A DNA stretch of 64,000 bases from Pueribacillus theae (GCF_003097615.1 NZ_QCZG01000006.1:44921-108920), one strand, 5' to 3'. Positions 17,044 through 25,607 are shown, numbered from the stretch's first letter. The notes: generated from the letters alone by a model not told the origin. Program-made: numbers and translations.

Positions 17044-18012
17044 TTGAAATTTTACGTTGTTGGAGCCCAACAAAAGAATCAGGTTCTTAAAGACTGGGAA
17101 CAATATAAAAAAGGGATTATTTTAGAAGTCGATTCCGCAAATAAAACCGTTGAAAAACGTTTGGATTATGTTTCGCCTGCAGACGTTTGTCCAGCAGTAA
17201 ACCCTTCCATTTCTTTTACGGCTGCAACAGTAGATAACAATCATTTGTATGTTGGTACACAAACAGAAGTATTGACTTATTCACTTCCTTCCTTCAGAAG
17301 AGTGGGTTACCTCTCTCTTCCGTGTTTTAATGATATTCATCATGTACGTCCAACAAACAAGGGAAACTTATTAATTGTAAATACCGGTTTAGACATGGTA
17401 CTAGAAGTCTCGCCTAAAGGTGAAATTTTAAATGTATGGAATGTGTTGGGGAAAGATCCTTGGGAACGTTTTTCCAAAACAATTGATTACCGAAAAGTCC
17501 CGACAACAAAACCACACGAGTCTCATCCTAATTATGTATTTAACATTGGAAATGATATTTGGGCAACCCGTTGCCATCAGAAGGATGCAGTATGTTTATC
17601 GAAACCGGGACAGAGAATAAAAATCGGTCGTGAACTTGTTCATGATGGTGTTGTTTACGGTGGAAAAATTTATTTTACTCAAGTAGACGGACACATCGTG
17701 CTTGCTGATAGTAACAACCTTAAAGTTTTAAAAGTGCATAATTTAAAAAAGATGACGAATACTGATCATCCTTTAGGTTGGTGTCGAGGGATAAAAGTAG
17801 TAAATGATCATAAGGTGATCGTAGGATTTACGAGAGTTAGGCCGTCAAAAATTGTAACTGCTGATGGGAAGGAACAGTGGAAAGGAGGATATGGTGTTCT
17901 GCCTACAAGAATTTCTTGTTATGATTTAAAAAATGAAACATTATTGTGGGAGCAATCTCTTGAAAACGAAGGTATGAATGCCGTTTACTCCATCCATAGT
18001 AAAGTAATATAA
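17044..18012 (+). CDS. Propeller-like protein of glycan clusters, function unknown
   Basis: 322 residues from a TTG at 17044 (GAAGGTGTGATG upstream). The sequence has five or six repeats of a beta-hairpin with a Leu/Val-rich strand, a turn and N/D/G, for example NNHLYVGTQTEVLTYSLPS and KGNLLIVNTGLDMVLEVS, which suggests a beta-propeller. It has paired His/Cys (ATRCHQKDAVC) and no signal peptide. It is the third gene of the epimerase-GT4 unit, followed by an inverted repeat. I do not recognise the family; it may be a glycan-binding or modifying partner. Confidence 0.55.
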   Translation: MKFYVVGAQQKNQVLKDWEQYKKGIILEVDSANKTVEKRLDYVSPADVCPAVNPSISFTAATVDNNHLYVGTQTEVLTYSLPSFRRVGYLSLPCFNDIHHVRPTNKGNLLIVNTGLDMVLEVSPKGEILNVWNVLGKDPWERFSKTIDYRKVPTTKPHESHPNYVFNIGNDIWATRCHQKDAVCLSKPGQRIKIGRELVHDGVVYGGKIYFTQVDGHIVLADSNNLKVLKVHNLKKMTNTDHPLGWCRGIKVVNDHKVIVGFTRVRPSKIVTADGKEQWKGGYGVLPTRISCYDLKNETLLWEQSLENEGMNAVYSIHSKVI

Positions 18013-18018
18013 CTAGCA

Positions 18019-18059
18019 GTAAGACCCCCAGCTTTGGCTGTTTTGGAAGGGGGTCTTAC
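18019..18059. repeat. 11-bp inverted repeat after the propeller gene
   Basis: GTAAGACCCCC (18019-18029) pairs with GGGGGTCTTAC (18049-18059). No T-run follows, so it is a stable hairpin and perhaps a 3'-end stabiliser rather than a plain terminator. The core resembles the GTGGGGGTCTTAC piece of the element at 3458-3636. Confidence 0.5.
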
Positions 18060-18075
18060 TCAGTTAATGCGGGAT

Positions 18076-18118
18076 AAAAAAGGAGGAAGGCAGTTTCTTT
18101 AGATCCCTCCTTCTTTTT
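18076..18118. terminator. Bidirectional terminator between convergent genes
   Basis: An A-rich arm (18076-18090) pairs with a T-rich arm (18105-18118) around GGAGG/CCTCC. On the minus strand it follows the GT2 gene that ends at 18121. Confidence 0.6.
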
Positions 18119-18120
18119 AT

Positions 18121-18834
18121 TTAACTTAAGCGCTCAATTTTTTGATTTAACATGGCTTCATATTTTTTACTTACCATCTGTTTTTCAACTTGAAGCGCTT
18201 CTTGAAATTTAAGCGTACCCATGTCAGTATGATAGCGAGATAGAAGTAATGGCTGATTCAAGAAATGGAAGTCTTCATGCTGTAAAACACGTAACCACAT
18301 CTCATAATCCTGTGTAAATTTTAGTTTCTCATCAAATAAACCAACCTTATCAAACAACTCCATTCTTATGATTACTGTACAACCATTAATATGGCATTTG
18401 TTCTTCAAATAACGGTAAAATTCTTTTTTATCAACAATGATCTTACCTAAATTTTTTCTGATGATTTTTGATTGGTCATTAATAACATGGTAGTTCGTAT
18501 AGGAGATTTTCGCTTGGTGTTTTTGCATAAAGTCCATTTGGATTTGGGTTTTATTGTTCATAAATCGATCATCTGAACTCAACCACGAAAAATAATCTCC
18601 AGTCGCAACCTTAATACCAGCATTTAAAGCGCTTGCCGTACCACCATTTGGTTTTTCAACATATTTAATTCGGTTTAAAAAAGGTTTTATTTTTTCTGTA
18701 TATTTTGTGGAGCCATCATTAACAACAATTACCTCTTTATTTACATAGGTTTGGTTTAAAGCACTTTTAATCGCTTGCTGAACATATTGGCAATTGTAAA
18801 AAGGGATGATAATCGACACTTTCGGAAATTCCAC
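18121..18834 (-). CDS. GT2-type glycosyltransferase, paralogue A
   Basis: 237 residues, a single GT-A domain. It has the N-terminal SIIIPFYNC, the nucleotide-binding VVNDGST, the SSDD metal motif (DYFSWLSSDD) and a C-terminal QDYEMWLR acceptor loop with the catalytic Asp. There is no membrane anchor. It is closely related to the protein at 20202-20942, with long shared stretches such as EKPNGGTASALN. The GT4 gene at 18959 is divergent from it. In this setting it probably adds a sugar to the spore-surface glycan. Confidence 0.85.
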   Translation of the reverse strand: MEFPKVSIIIPFYNCQYVQQAIKSALNQTYVNKEVIVVNDGSTKYTEKIKPFLNRIKYVEKPNGGTASALNAGIKVATGDYFSWLSSDDRFMNNKTQIQMDFMQKHQAKISYTNYHVINDQSKIIRKNLGKIIVDKKEFYRYLKNKCHINGCTVIIRMELFDKVGLFDEKLKFTQDYEMWLRVLQHEDFHFLNQPLLLSRYHTDMGTLKFQEALQVEKQMVSKKYEAMLNQKIERLS

Positions 18835-18898
18835 TTTATATTCCTCCCTGCTGCCTTATACTTTTGTTACATTGAAAAACCTTTCAGACATCTTGGAT

Positions 18899-18927
18899 AA
18901 CATCTATACGGATGTAAACATATAGTA
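18899..18927 (+). promoter_or_regulatory. Sigma-K-like promoter of the second GT4 gene
   Basis: AACA (18899-18902), a 16-bp spacer and CATATAGTA (18919-18927) match the sigma-K pattern mACm-16-CATAnnnTA at every position. The gene starts 32 bp downstream at 18959. Confidence 0.6.
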
Positions 18928-18958
18928 AAAGTGACAAATAAGGAAAGGTTAGAAAAAG

Positions 18959-20194
18959 ATGAAAATCTTACTTGCGTCATATTACCCACTACCTTCATTG
19001 GGAGGTATATGGACGTTTGTTTCACAATTAAAAAACCAACTTGAAAGCTGTGGACATACAGTCGATATTTTCAGTCTTAATTCAGAAAGCGGGAACTATC
19101 GTATTATCGGAGAACAAGAAATGGACAGAAGACAACTTCAACTTAACCAGAGAAAACGACCTAGAAAACAAGTTATTCCTTTTAAACAACAAAAAGATGG
19201 TAATTCATTGATGTTAAATGTTGAGGCAAATTGTTATTATATGGAATTATCGGCTTTAAATTATAGTTTGGAACAATATGATATCATACACGCACAAGAC
19301 GTTATTGCTGCAAATGTAATAAGCAAAATAAAACCGAAATCAATTCCTTTAGTATTAAGTGCCCATGGTTATTTATCAGGGGCAATATTCTACCATCTAA
19401 AAAATCAGTATCGGAACTTTAATGATAACCAAATTAAAAATTTATCTGAATACAAGTATCACAATTCCTTAGAAAAGGAAGGATATCGCTCTAGTGATCT
19501 GATTCATACCCAGTCGAAATGGATGTTTAATAAGCTCATTAACGAATTTTCTGTTTCACCTCAAAAACTGAGAACTTTTCCTTACGCTATCGACATAAAA
19601 CAGCTTTTAAATAAAACCGAAGCAAAATCCGCTATTTCAAAGCCTAAAGATAAAAAGGTTATCCTTTATTCTGGCCGGCTTGTATATTTAAAAGGCATCC
19701 ATCATCTGATAGATGCGCTTGGACAATTAAAGAAACACAGAAATGATTGGGTATGTTGGATTCTCGGTGAAGGGGATTTAAAAAAAGAACTTCAACTCCA
19801 ATGCCAAAGATTAGGTATTGCAAATCAGGTTGAATTTTTAGGAACGAAGAATAATGTATTGGATTATCTTAAACAAGCTGATCTATTTGTACTTCCAAGT
19901 TTGCAAGATACACAGCCCCATTCGGTGATGGAAGCTCAAGTAGCTGGTGTTCCTGTCATCGTGAGCAATGCAGCCGGGTTACCAGAGATGGTTACTAACG
20001 GCGAAACAGGGTTTATTGCATCTGTAGGAGATAGTCAACAATTATTTAGAGAAATGAATTATCTTCTTAATAATGATCCGATTAGAGAACGATTGGCAAG
20101 CCGTGCAAAAGAATGGGGAGAAAATCATTGGTCATTAACTAAATTGGCTAACAATACGCTTGAAATGTATAAGCAAGCAAAAAATATTCTTTAA
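18959..20194 (+). CDS. GT4-family glycosyltransferase
   Basis: 411 residues with the two-domain GT-B layout. The N-terminal part begins ILLASYYPLPSLGGIWTFV (acceptor-side glycine loop). The C-terminal part has VILYSGRLVYLKGIHHLIDA and the donor-site PHSVMEAQVAGVPVIVSNAAG, with the conserved E-x-7-E region in retaining GT4 enzymes. No signal peptide. It stands alone between two divergent or convergent GT2 genes, behind a sigma-K-like promoter. The sugar donor is not readable. Confidence 0.87.
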   Translation: MKILLASYYPLPSLGGIWTFVSQLKNQLESCGHTVDIFSLNSESGNYRIIGEQEMDRRQLQLNQRKRPRKQVIPFKQQKDGNSLMLNVEANCYYMELSALNYSLEQYDIIHAQDVIAANVISKIKPKSIPLVLSAHGYLSGAIFYHLKNQYRNFNDNQIKNLSEYKYHNSLEKEGYRSSDLIHTQSKWMFNKLINEFSVSPQKLRTFPYAIDIKQLLNKTEAKSAISKPKDKKVILYSGRLVYLKGIHHLIDALGQLKKHRNDWVCWILGEGDLKKELQLQCQRLGIANQVEFLGTKNNVLDYLKQADLFVLPSLQDTQPHSVMEAQVAGVPVIVSNAAGLPEMVTNGETGFIASVGDSQQLFREMNYLLNNDPIRERLASRAKEWGENHWSLTKLANNTLEMYKQAKNIL

Positions 20195-20199
20195 AAACC

Positions 20200-20227
20200 G
20201 CTTATTCCCCCTTTTGGGGAAATAAGC
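20200..20227. terminator. Shared terminator of convergent glycosyltransferase genes
   Basis: GCTTATT/AATAAGC arms with an inner CCCC/GGGG stem. It overlaps the last codons of the minus-strand GT2 gene and is 5 bp past the plus-strand GT4 stop; A/T-rich tails follow on both strands. Confidence 0.6.
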
Positions 20228-20942
20228 TTCGCTTTTTTTCTAGATCAATCATTTGCTTCAAAGTATTTCGGTATTTTTTACGGATTTGCGTTTCTTCCAT
20301 TAACAATTCTTTCTTATGCTGGATTGTCCCCATATTGGGATGAATTCGATATTGAATAATCGGCTTATTAAGAAAGTGAAAATGATAATGTTGTACAATT
20401 CGTAGCCACATATCATAATCCTGAACATAAAATAGCGATTCATCAAACAAACCGCAACGGTTGAACACTTCTTTTTTGGCCATGACTGTACATCCATTAA
20501 TAAGACATTGCCGTTTCATTACTTTAAGAAAAACCAACCGCTTAGAAACTCCCGTACTTGGCATAAAAGGTCTTGTTATTTTCCCTTCCCCATTAATTAA
20601 CACAAAACCACCATAGCTAATGTCAGCATTTCGATTGTGCATAAAAGCTAGTTGATCAGCCGTTTTATTCGGATAAAATATATCATCGGAGCTCAACCAT
20701 GCAATATATTCGCCTGTTGCGTTTTGTATGCCGGTATTTAGCGCTGAAGCTGTACCACCATTTGGTTTTTCGATCAGTTTAATTTTTTCTTTATAAGGTT
20801 CAATTTTTTCGGTAAATTTCGTAGACCCGTCGTTAACAACAATCACTTCAATATTCGAATAGGTTTGATTTAATGCACTTTCAATCGCTTGATCAACATA
20901 CTCACAATTATAAAAAGGGATAATAATCGATACTTTATCCAT
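20202..20942 (-). CDS. GT2-type glycosyltransferase, paralogue B
   Basis: 246 residues, GT-A fold. Its motifs are SIIIPFYNC, VVNDGSTKFTEKI, WLSSDD and VQDYDMWLR, with no membrane segments. It is the last gene of the five-gene leftward operon 24744-20202, 21 bp after the Rmd-like SDR. Strong similarity to the gene at 18121-18834 marks a local duplication; the two may use related donors or act at successive steps of the same glycan. Confidence 0.86.
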   Translation of the reverse strand: MDKVSIIIPFYNCEYVDQAIESALNQTYSNIEVIVVNDGSTKFTEKIEPYKEKIKLIEKPNGGTASALNTGIQNATGEYIAWLSSDDIFYPNKTADQLAFMHNRNADISYGGFVLINGEGKITRPFMPSTGVSKRLVFLKVMKRQCLINGCTVMAKKEVFNRCGLFDESLFYVQDYDMWLRIVQHYHFHFLNKPIIQYRIHPNMGTIQHKKELLMEETQIRKKYRNTLKQMIDLEKKRSLFPQKGE

Positions 20943-20963
20943 CTGATAGCCCTCTCAGTTGAA

Positions 20964-21848
20964 TCAACTGTTTTGTCTGTAAAAATTTAAAGTATCCAAC
21001 AATGATTTTCTTAAGGATATTGTTGGCTTCCAACCAATTTTAAAAAGCTTCTCGTTATTTAAAGCAGGGACTGTCAATTGGGCAGACTGATGTTGAATAT
21101 TTACCAGAAAAGGTAAATAAGCCATTTCTTGATAATGTTTTACGATTGTCTTTATAGATACAAATTCTCCAGTACCCATTTCGTAACATTCTCCACTATT
21201 TCCTTTCTGTAATACAACGTCATACCCTTTCACAGCATCGCGAACATCAAGAAAATCTCTTTTTATATCTGGATTAGTTATTGTAACGGTTGCGGATTGA
21301 TTTCTTTTTTCCATGTTTGCAATTTTTTCTGCAAATAGCGCGCATACACCATTAGAAAAACCTGGACCAATTAAATTTGTTGGCTTTACTGTGACAATAT
21401 GCAATCCAAACAATTCAGCCCATTTTCTCGCCACCCAACTTTGAAATGTTTTACTTAATCCATACGGATGAGACGCAGGATGATCTTCTTTCAATACATC
21501 TTCAAGTGCTGATCCGACAACCACTGTTTTTGCTTTAGGCTGATGAATCCTTATGGCTTCAAGCACATGTAAGGCAGCTAGAAGGTTCACATCAAATGTA
21601 GCTAATGGATCTCCCCATGATGTGTTAACAGCGTTTTGTCCAGCTAAATGCAGTACATAATCTGGCTTTACAAATTCCATGATATGAAACACTTCTTCTC
21701 TTCTTGTTAAATCCACTTTTAACATTTGATCATTTGCATTTTTTCTTGATGTACCAACTACTTTATATCCTTTTTCTTTAAAATATTGAACGGCATGTAC
21801 GCCAGTAAAACCGGTTGCACCTGTTATAAGAATTTTTTTATTCTCCAC
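20964..21848 (-). CDS. NAD(P)-dependent sugar-nucleotide SDR (4-ketoreductase/epimerase type)
   Basis: 294 residues. An extended SDR with TGATGFTGVHAV, then GQNAVNTSWGDPLATFDVN, VVGSALEDV and the catalytic YGLSK. The phrase VNTSWGDPLATFDVN resembles GDP-6-deoxy-D-mannose reductase and GDP-mannose dehydratase relatives. The start overlaps the stop of the preceding RmlD-like gene by 11 nt, so translation is coupled. It probably gives a reduced or epimerised 6-deoxy sugar in the same pathway; the exact step is unclear. Confidence 0.75.
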   Translation of the reverse strand: MENKKILITGATGFTGVHAVQYFKEKGYKVVGTSRKNANDQMLKVDLTRREEVFHIMEFVKPDYVLHLAGQNAVNTSWGDPLATFDVNLLAALHVLEAIRIHQPKAKTVVVGSALEDVLKEDHPASHPYGLSKTFQSWVARKWAELFGLHIVTVKPTNLIGPGFSNGVCALFAEKIANMEKRNQSATVTITNPDIKRDFLDVRDAVKGYDVVLQKGNSGECYEMGTGEFVSIKTIVKHYQEMAYLPFLVNIQHQSAQLTVPALNNEKLFKIGWKPTISLRKSLLDTLNFYRQNS

Positions 21849-22671
21849 CGCTACCCATCCATTCTTTTAACTGCAAAAGCATCTTATCGTAATCAGATAC
21901 CTCATAACTAAAATCCGTTCGGGTGTTTATCAATGTGCGGTTTAAAACAGGTGTTTCAGAAGGCAAGATCGTTACATCATTTTTATGAAAGATGGTTTGG
22001 ATTTTTTTTAATAGAGTATATTTTGAAATGGTTGTTGGGGCAGTTAAGTGATAAAGTCCAGCAGTTTGCTGTTCAATCAAGGAATGGATAGCTTTAGCTA
22101 GTTCCAGCGTAGTTACACCATTCCAAAGAACATTTTTATATCCTAAAATTTGTCCTTGTTGCTTCATAAACCAATGAAACAATCCGATTCCATTTTCTTT
22201 TAACTCTGGGCCGATGATCGATGTGCGAATGGTTAAATGATTCGTGTCGGTCAATTCTCCTAGTATTTTGCTTTTCGCATAAACCGATTGGCCATCAGGT
22301 TTATCATTTTCACTATAATTTCCGCTTACTCCTAAAAAGACACAATCGGTACTAATTTGAATGACTTTTGCGTCATTCTTATCAGCCCATTCAACAAGTC
22401 GATGTGGAAATAGTCCGTTTACAAGGAAGGCTAATTTTGGATCGTTTTCTGCATATTGGTTTAAAATACCCGTGCAATTAATAATGATATCTGGTTTCAC
22501 CTGATTAAGGGTTTTTCTGACTTTTTCATTATCTAAAACATCTAGTTGATAATGGTTCGAATCCGACTCATATCTCGAACTTGTATAAACGAATAAATCA
22601 GTCTTTCTTTTTAAATAATTGGCAATCATATGTCCTGCCATTCCTTGACTACCAAATAAAAACACTATCAT
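21838..22671 (-). CDS. RmlD-like sugar-nucleotide 4-reductase
   Basis: 277 residues. The motifs are MIVFLFGSQGMAGHMI (cofactor), INCTGILNQYAENDP and STDCVFLGVSGNYSE, with the catalytic YAKSK (SVYAKSKILGE), as in dTDP-4-dehydrorhamnose reductase (RmlD). No rmlA, rmlB or rmlC lies here; the gene is instead flanked by a UDP-GlcNAc 4,6-dehydratase and a 2-epimerase. This trio resembles WbvB-WbvR-WbvD of Vibrio cholerae O37, in which WbvR is the RmlD-like reductase that makes UDP-L-RhaNAc. It overlaps the upstream gene by ATGA. Assignment to that step is inference. Confidence 0.82.
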   Translation of the reverse strand: MIVFLFGSQGMAGHMIANYLKRKTDLFVYTSSRYESDSNHYQLDVLDNEKVRKTLNQVKPDIIINCTGILNQYAENDPKLAFLVNGLFPHRLVEWADKNDAKVIQISTDCVFLGVSGNYSENDKPDGQSVYAKSKILGELTDTNHLTIRTSIIGPELKENGIGLFHWFMKQQGQILGYKNVLWNGVTTLELAKAIHSLIEQQTAGLYHLTAPTTISKYTLLKKIQTIFHKNDVTILPSETPVLNRTLINTRTDFSYEVSDYDKMLLQLKEWMGSGGE

Positions 22672-23663
22672 GGAATGAACTTCCCTTTTTTAAGCATTTC
22701 TTTGATTTCTTCTTTGGACATCAAGTAATCACTTGACTTATAGCTAGTCAAGTTCGCTTGTTCATATTTCCGATAATGGTCGTTCAATCCTTTTATATGA
22801 ATAAAGGGCAATATGACATAATAGTTAGAATCATAGGTGACAGTATTTTGACTTTCATATTCCGAAAAAAGAATTTCATGCAGCTTCTCTCCTGGCCTTA
22901 TTCCTAATTCTTCCATTTCAATCTCTTTTACGTTATGGTTTTCTGCCAATACTTCCGCAAGGTCTACGATATGACATGCAGGCATTTTCATAACAAATAT
23001 TTCGCCTCCCTTGCTATCTTCAGCAGCTTTAAATAAAAGAGAGATGGCATCTTCAAGATTTAAAAAGAAACGGGTCATCTCCTTGTGAGTGATCGTAATT
23101 TTTTCCCGTTCTTTTATTTGCTTCTTAAAGATGTGGATGACGCTTCCATTCGAGCCAAGCACATTTCCAGCACGTATACAAACAAATTTTGTATTTGCAC
23201 CCAAAATATTTGCATGGATTGCCAATTTTTCTCCGATTGACTTTGTAAACCCATAGAAATTAGACGGATTTGCTGCTTTATCCGTTGATACATAGATAAC
23301 TTTTTTCACTTGGTTTGCAATCGCACCATCAATCACATTTTGTGTACCATGTACATTCGTTTTTAGCGCTTCATATGGTTGTTCTTCACATACGGTTACA
23401 TGCTTTAATGCCGCTAAATGAAAAATAATATCAACATTTTCGCAAGCTTTGAAAACAGAATTTTGTTCTTTTACATCACCAATGATAAATGTTAAACGGG
23501 GATCTGATTCGAATGTTCGTTTCATTGTGACTTGATTATTTTCGTTTCTTGAAAAGATACGAATTTCTTTTGGATTTTTCTTTAGTAGTTGCTTGACTAA
23601 TTCATATCCCCAAGAACCGGTTCCCCCTGTTACTAAAATGATTTTATTTTCAAACAACACCAA
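22668..23663 (-). CDS. UDP-GlcNAc 4,6-dehydratase (inverting), CapD/PseB/WbjB family
   Basis: 331 residues. The cofactor motif TGGTGSWGYELV, the catalytic STDKAANPSN and the YGFTK Tyr-Lys pair (NFYGFTKSIGEKL), and IRPGEKLHE, belong to the 5-inverting dehydratases. They make UDP-2-acetamido-2,6-dideoxy-L-arabino-4-hexulose. The start is one of three adjacent codons, TTG 23663, GTG 23660 or TTG 23657; spacing to AGGAGG favours the last two. It overlaps the preceding 2-epimerase gene by up to 14 nt. It opens the amino-deoxy-L-sugar branch. Confidence 0.85.
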   Translation of the reverse strand: MVLFENKIILVTGGTGSWGYELVKQLLKKNPKEIRIFSRNENNQVTMKRTFESDPRLTFIIGDVKEQNSVFKACENVDIIFHLAALKHVTVCEEQPYEALKTNVHGTQNVIDGAIANQVKKVIYVSTDKAANPSNFYGFTKSIGEKLAIHANILGANTKFVCIRAGNVLGSNGSVIHIFKKQIKEREKITITHKEMTRFFLNLEDAISLLFKAAEDSKGGEIFVMKMPACHIVDLAEVLAENHNVKEIEMEELGIRPGEKLHEILFSEYESQNTVTYDSNYYVILPFIHIKGLNDHYRKYEQANLTSYKSSDYLMSKEEIKEMLKKGKFIP

Positions 23664-24744
23664 TTCCTCCTAACAATAATTTCAAAACTTTGTCGGATAC
23701 ATCTGGATCTGTATACCCTTCTGGACAAGTCCAGCCGGTCTGCCTATTTATCATCACATTGACGGCATTAAATATTTGATCCGATTGGATTCCAGAAAGT
23801 ATATTACTTCCACATTCAATCGTTTCCGGCCGCTCTGTTGTCGTTCGAATCGTGACAGCCGGCACTTGAAAAATACAGCACTCCTCCTGTACGGTCCCGC
23901 TGTCTGTTAAAACGAGTGAGGCATTCTTTTCAAGTTGTACAAAATCAAAAAAGCCAAATGGCTCATGAAATTCAATGAAAGGAGAAAGGTTATCAGGAAT
24001 GGACTGGTCTAATTTTGATGCGGTGCGAGGGTGAAGACTGCAAATAATACGTTTTTTGTAAGTGTCCGCCACCTTGTTTAACCCATTCATAATCCCAACT
24101 AAGCGCTTCCGATTATCAACATTTTCAGCGCGATGTGTCGTGACAAGGATATAGTCTTTCGATACAAGGTGAAGATCTTCTAAAATCGTATTATTTTTGA
24201 TTTGGTCAGAATAATGATTCAACACTTCGTAGATCGGATTTCCAGTTACATAGATTCTATTCTTAGGAATCCCTTCGCGTAGAAGGTTTTCTTTACTATT
24301 TTGCGTATATGGAAGATTGATAGAAGAAACGGCATCAATGACCTTTCGATTCACTTCTTCCGGGACATTCAGGTCAAAACAACGATTTCCGGCTTCCATA
24401 TGAAAGACAGGAATTCCCATTCTTTCTGCCAAAATAGCTCCCAATCCACTATTTGTATCTCCCAAAACTAAAACTTTGTCTGGTTTTTCTTTATGGAAGA
24501 CCTTCTCAAGACCACTAAACATGGTGGAAAGCTGTTCTCCCAATGACACCTGTTTTTTTTTCGACAACACATAATTTGGTTTTCGCAATTTCAGTTGTTC
24601 AAAAAAGATATTGCTTAAAGAAGGAGTGAAGTTTTGTCCGGTATGCACCAAAATATGTTTATCAGCCAACTGATCCAATTTCTTTATAATTAAACTCAAA
24701 CGAATGATTTCAGGTCTTGTTCCGAGGACCGTTACAATGTTCAT
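23650..24744 (-). CDS. UDP-N-acetylglucosamine 2-epimerase-type enzyme (WbjD/FnlC/WbvD-like)
   Basis: 364 residues. The family motifs are VLGTRPEIIRL, VHTGQN, VLGDTNSG, HMEAGNRCFD, VTTHRAENVD, LTDSGTVQEE and TTERPET. HMEAGNRCFDLNVPEE, rather than the usual HVEAGLR, marks the subgroup that acts on 6-deoxy-4-reduced UDP-sugars (WbjD, CapG, FnlC). It inverts C2 of UDP-L-pneumosamine or UDP-L-RhaNAc to give UDP-L-FucNAc or UDP-L-QuiNAc. It is the first gene of the leftward operon, behind a sigma-K-like promoter. Confidence 0.87.
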   Translation of the reverse strand: MNIVTVLGTRPEIIRLSLIIKKLDQLADKHILVHTGQNFTPSLSNIFFEQLKLRKPNYVLSKKKQVSLGEQLSTMFSGLEKVFHKEKPDKVLVLGDTNSGLGAILAERMGIPVFHMEAGNRCFDLNVPEEVNRKVIDAVSSINLPYTQNSKENLLREGIPKNRIYVTGNPIYEVLNHYSDQIKNNTILEDLHLVSKDYILVTTHRAENVDNRKRLVGIMNGLNKVADTYKKRIICSLHPRTASKLDQSIPDNLSPFIEFHEPFGFFDFVQLEKNASLVLTDSGTVQEECCIFQVPAVTIRTTTERPETIECGSNILSGIQSDQIFNAVNVMINRQTGWTCPEGYTDPDVSDKVLKLLLGGIGVV

Positions 24745-24781
24745 GTCTTGCTCCCTTCATTCATTGTCTGTTTTACTTATA

Positions 24782-24810
24782 CAATCTATGATGCTTAGCC
24801 GAAAACCGTA
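24782..24810 (-). promoter_or_regulatory. Sigma-K-like promoter of the amino-deoxy-sugar operon
   Basis: On the minus strand TACG (24807-24810), a 16-bp spacer and CATAGATTG (24782-24790) match the sigma-K pattern with one mismatch at the last -10 base. It lies 38 bp upstream of the operon's first start codon. Confidence 0.45.
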
Positions 24811-24990
24811 ATGGATAGCATCCTATAAATGAAAATTTGGCAACTATCCTTAGCCATTTTCTAGGGGTTTATTGGCTCTTGCCTTCTTCTGAACGTGTGA
24901 ACGAAAGGGGGGTGCGTTCTTCACTAGACAATGTTGTGTTGCCATCCCAGCAATGAGGGCTTGCTTGGCGCGCGCACTTAAAATAAAAGC

Positions 24991-25019
24991 GGGGGAAGAA
25001 AAATTATTTTTCCTCCCCC
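24991..25019. terminator. Bidirectional hairpin in the 24.8-25.2 kb gap
   Basis: A 13-bp stem (24991-25003/25007-25019) with one G-U/A-C position and a 3-nt loop, GC-rich at its base. The 517-bp gap between the leftward operon and the gene at 25262 shows this hairpin, two sigma-K-like promoters and no convincing ORF. Confidence 0.55.
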
Positions 25020-25206
25020 ACTTTGCTGTAAAGAAATTTTTCGAATTCTCTGCCATTCACTTTGGACAGGATAAGATTTTGTACCCATGTTTTTATTTTT
25101 TAACCACTTTCTCTAAGAAGGATATTTTTATTTGGGAACGATCTCGGCCAAAATTTATTAAAATTGCTTTACTTGAAAATCAACTTTTTACCGAGACGAT
25201 TTGTCC

Positions 25207-25235
25207 AACCAACGTTTTTATTTATACATAGCATA
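25207..25235 (+). promoter_or_regulatory. Sigma-K-like promoter of the acidic-protein pair
   Basis: AACC (25207-25210), 16 bp, then CATAGCATA (25227-25235), a full match to mACm-16-CATAnnnTA. The start codon follows 26 bp later. Confidence 0.55.
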
Positions 25236-25261
25236 TTAGTAACATAGAAAGGAGGGAAAAC

Positions 25262-25510
25262 ATGAGCAACCGGGAATTTTACTGGTCACATTGCGAACGT
25301 GAAGAAGAAGAAGCTACAGAAAATGAAAACAGAAACAAATTAAGTGACAAAAATGTTAATATCGCCAAAGTATTTAAAAGCGGGAACAGCTATGTAGATA
25401 TTAGAGTGGATGATAAAGTATTCCAAGCACAAGAGCATGATGAAGAGGAAGAGGAACACGCAGAGGAGCAGGAACGTAGGCGCCATCGGAAACACAGAGA
25501 CTGCTGTTAA
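25262..25510 (+). CDS. Small acidic protein with Arg/His-rich, CC-ending tail
   Basis: 82 residues, preceded by AAAGGAGG. The sequence is highly charged: an N-terminal EREEEEATENENRNK, a short beta-like core (VFKSGNSYVDIRVDDKVF), then EEEEEHAEEQERRR, ending in HRDCC. There is no signal peptide. Terminal double Cys and extreme charge fit small spore-coat/crust proteins, and the sigma-K-like promoter supports this. No family is recognised. Confidence 0.65.
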   Translation: MSNREFYWSHCEREEEEATENENRNKLSDKNVNIAKVFKSGNSYVDIRVDDKVFQAQEHDEEEEEHAEEQERRRHRKHRDCC

Positions 25511-25607
25511 AGATGTATTCCCTCATTGCAAAAAAAGATTGTTGTTGAAGGATACAAACATCTTGTTTGTATCCTTGTTTATATCTTTTTTCGAAAGGAG
25601 ATTATTT

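Noticed and set aside
21838..22671. dTDP-L-rhamnose pathway (rmlD)
   Set aside because: No rmlA, rmlB or rmlC is present; neighbours are UDP-GlcNAc enzymes, so an amino-deoxy-L-sugar role is more likely.
24850..25231. Overlapping frames on both strands in the gap between the amino-sugar operon and 25262
   Set aside because: They span a terminator hairpin and a promoter, lack ribosome sites and have no protein-like pattern.
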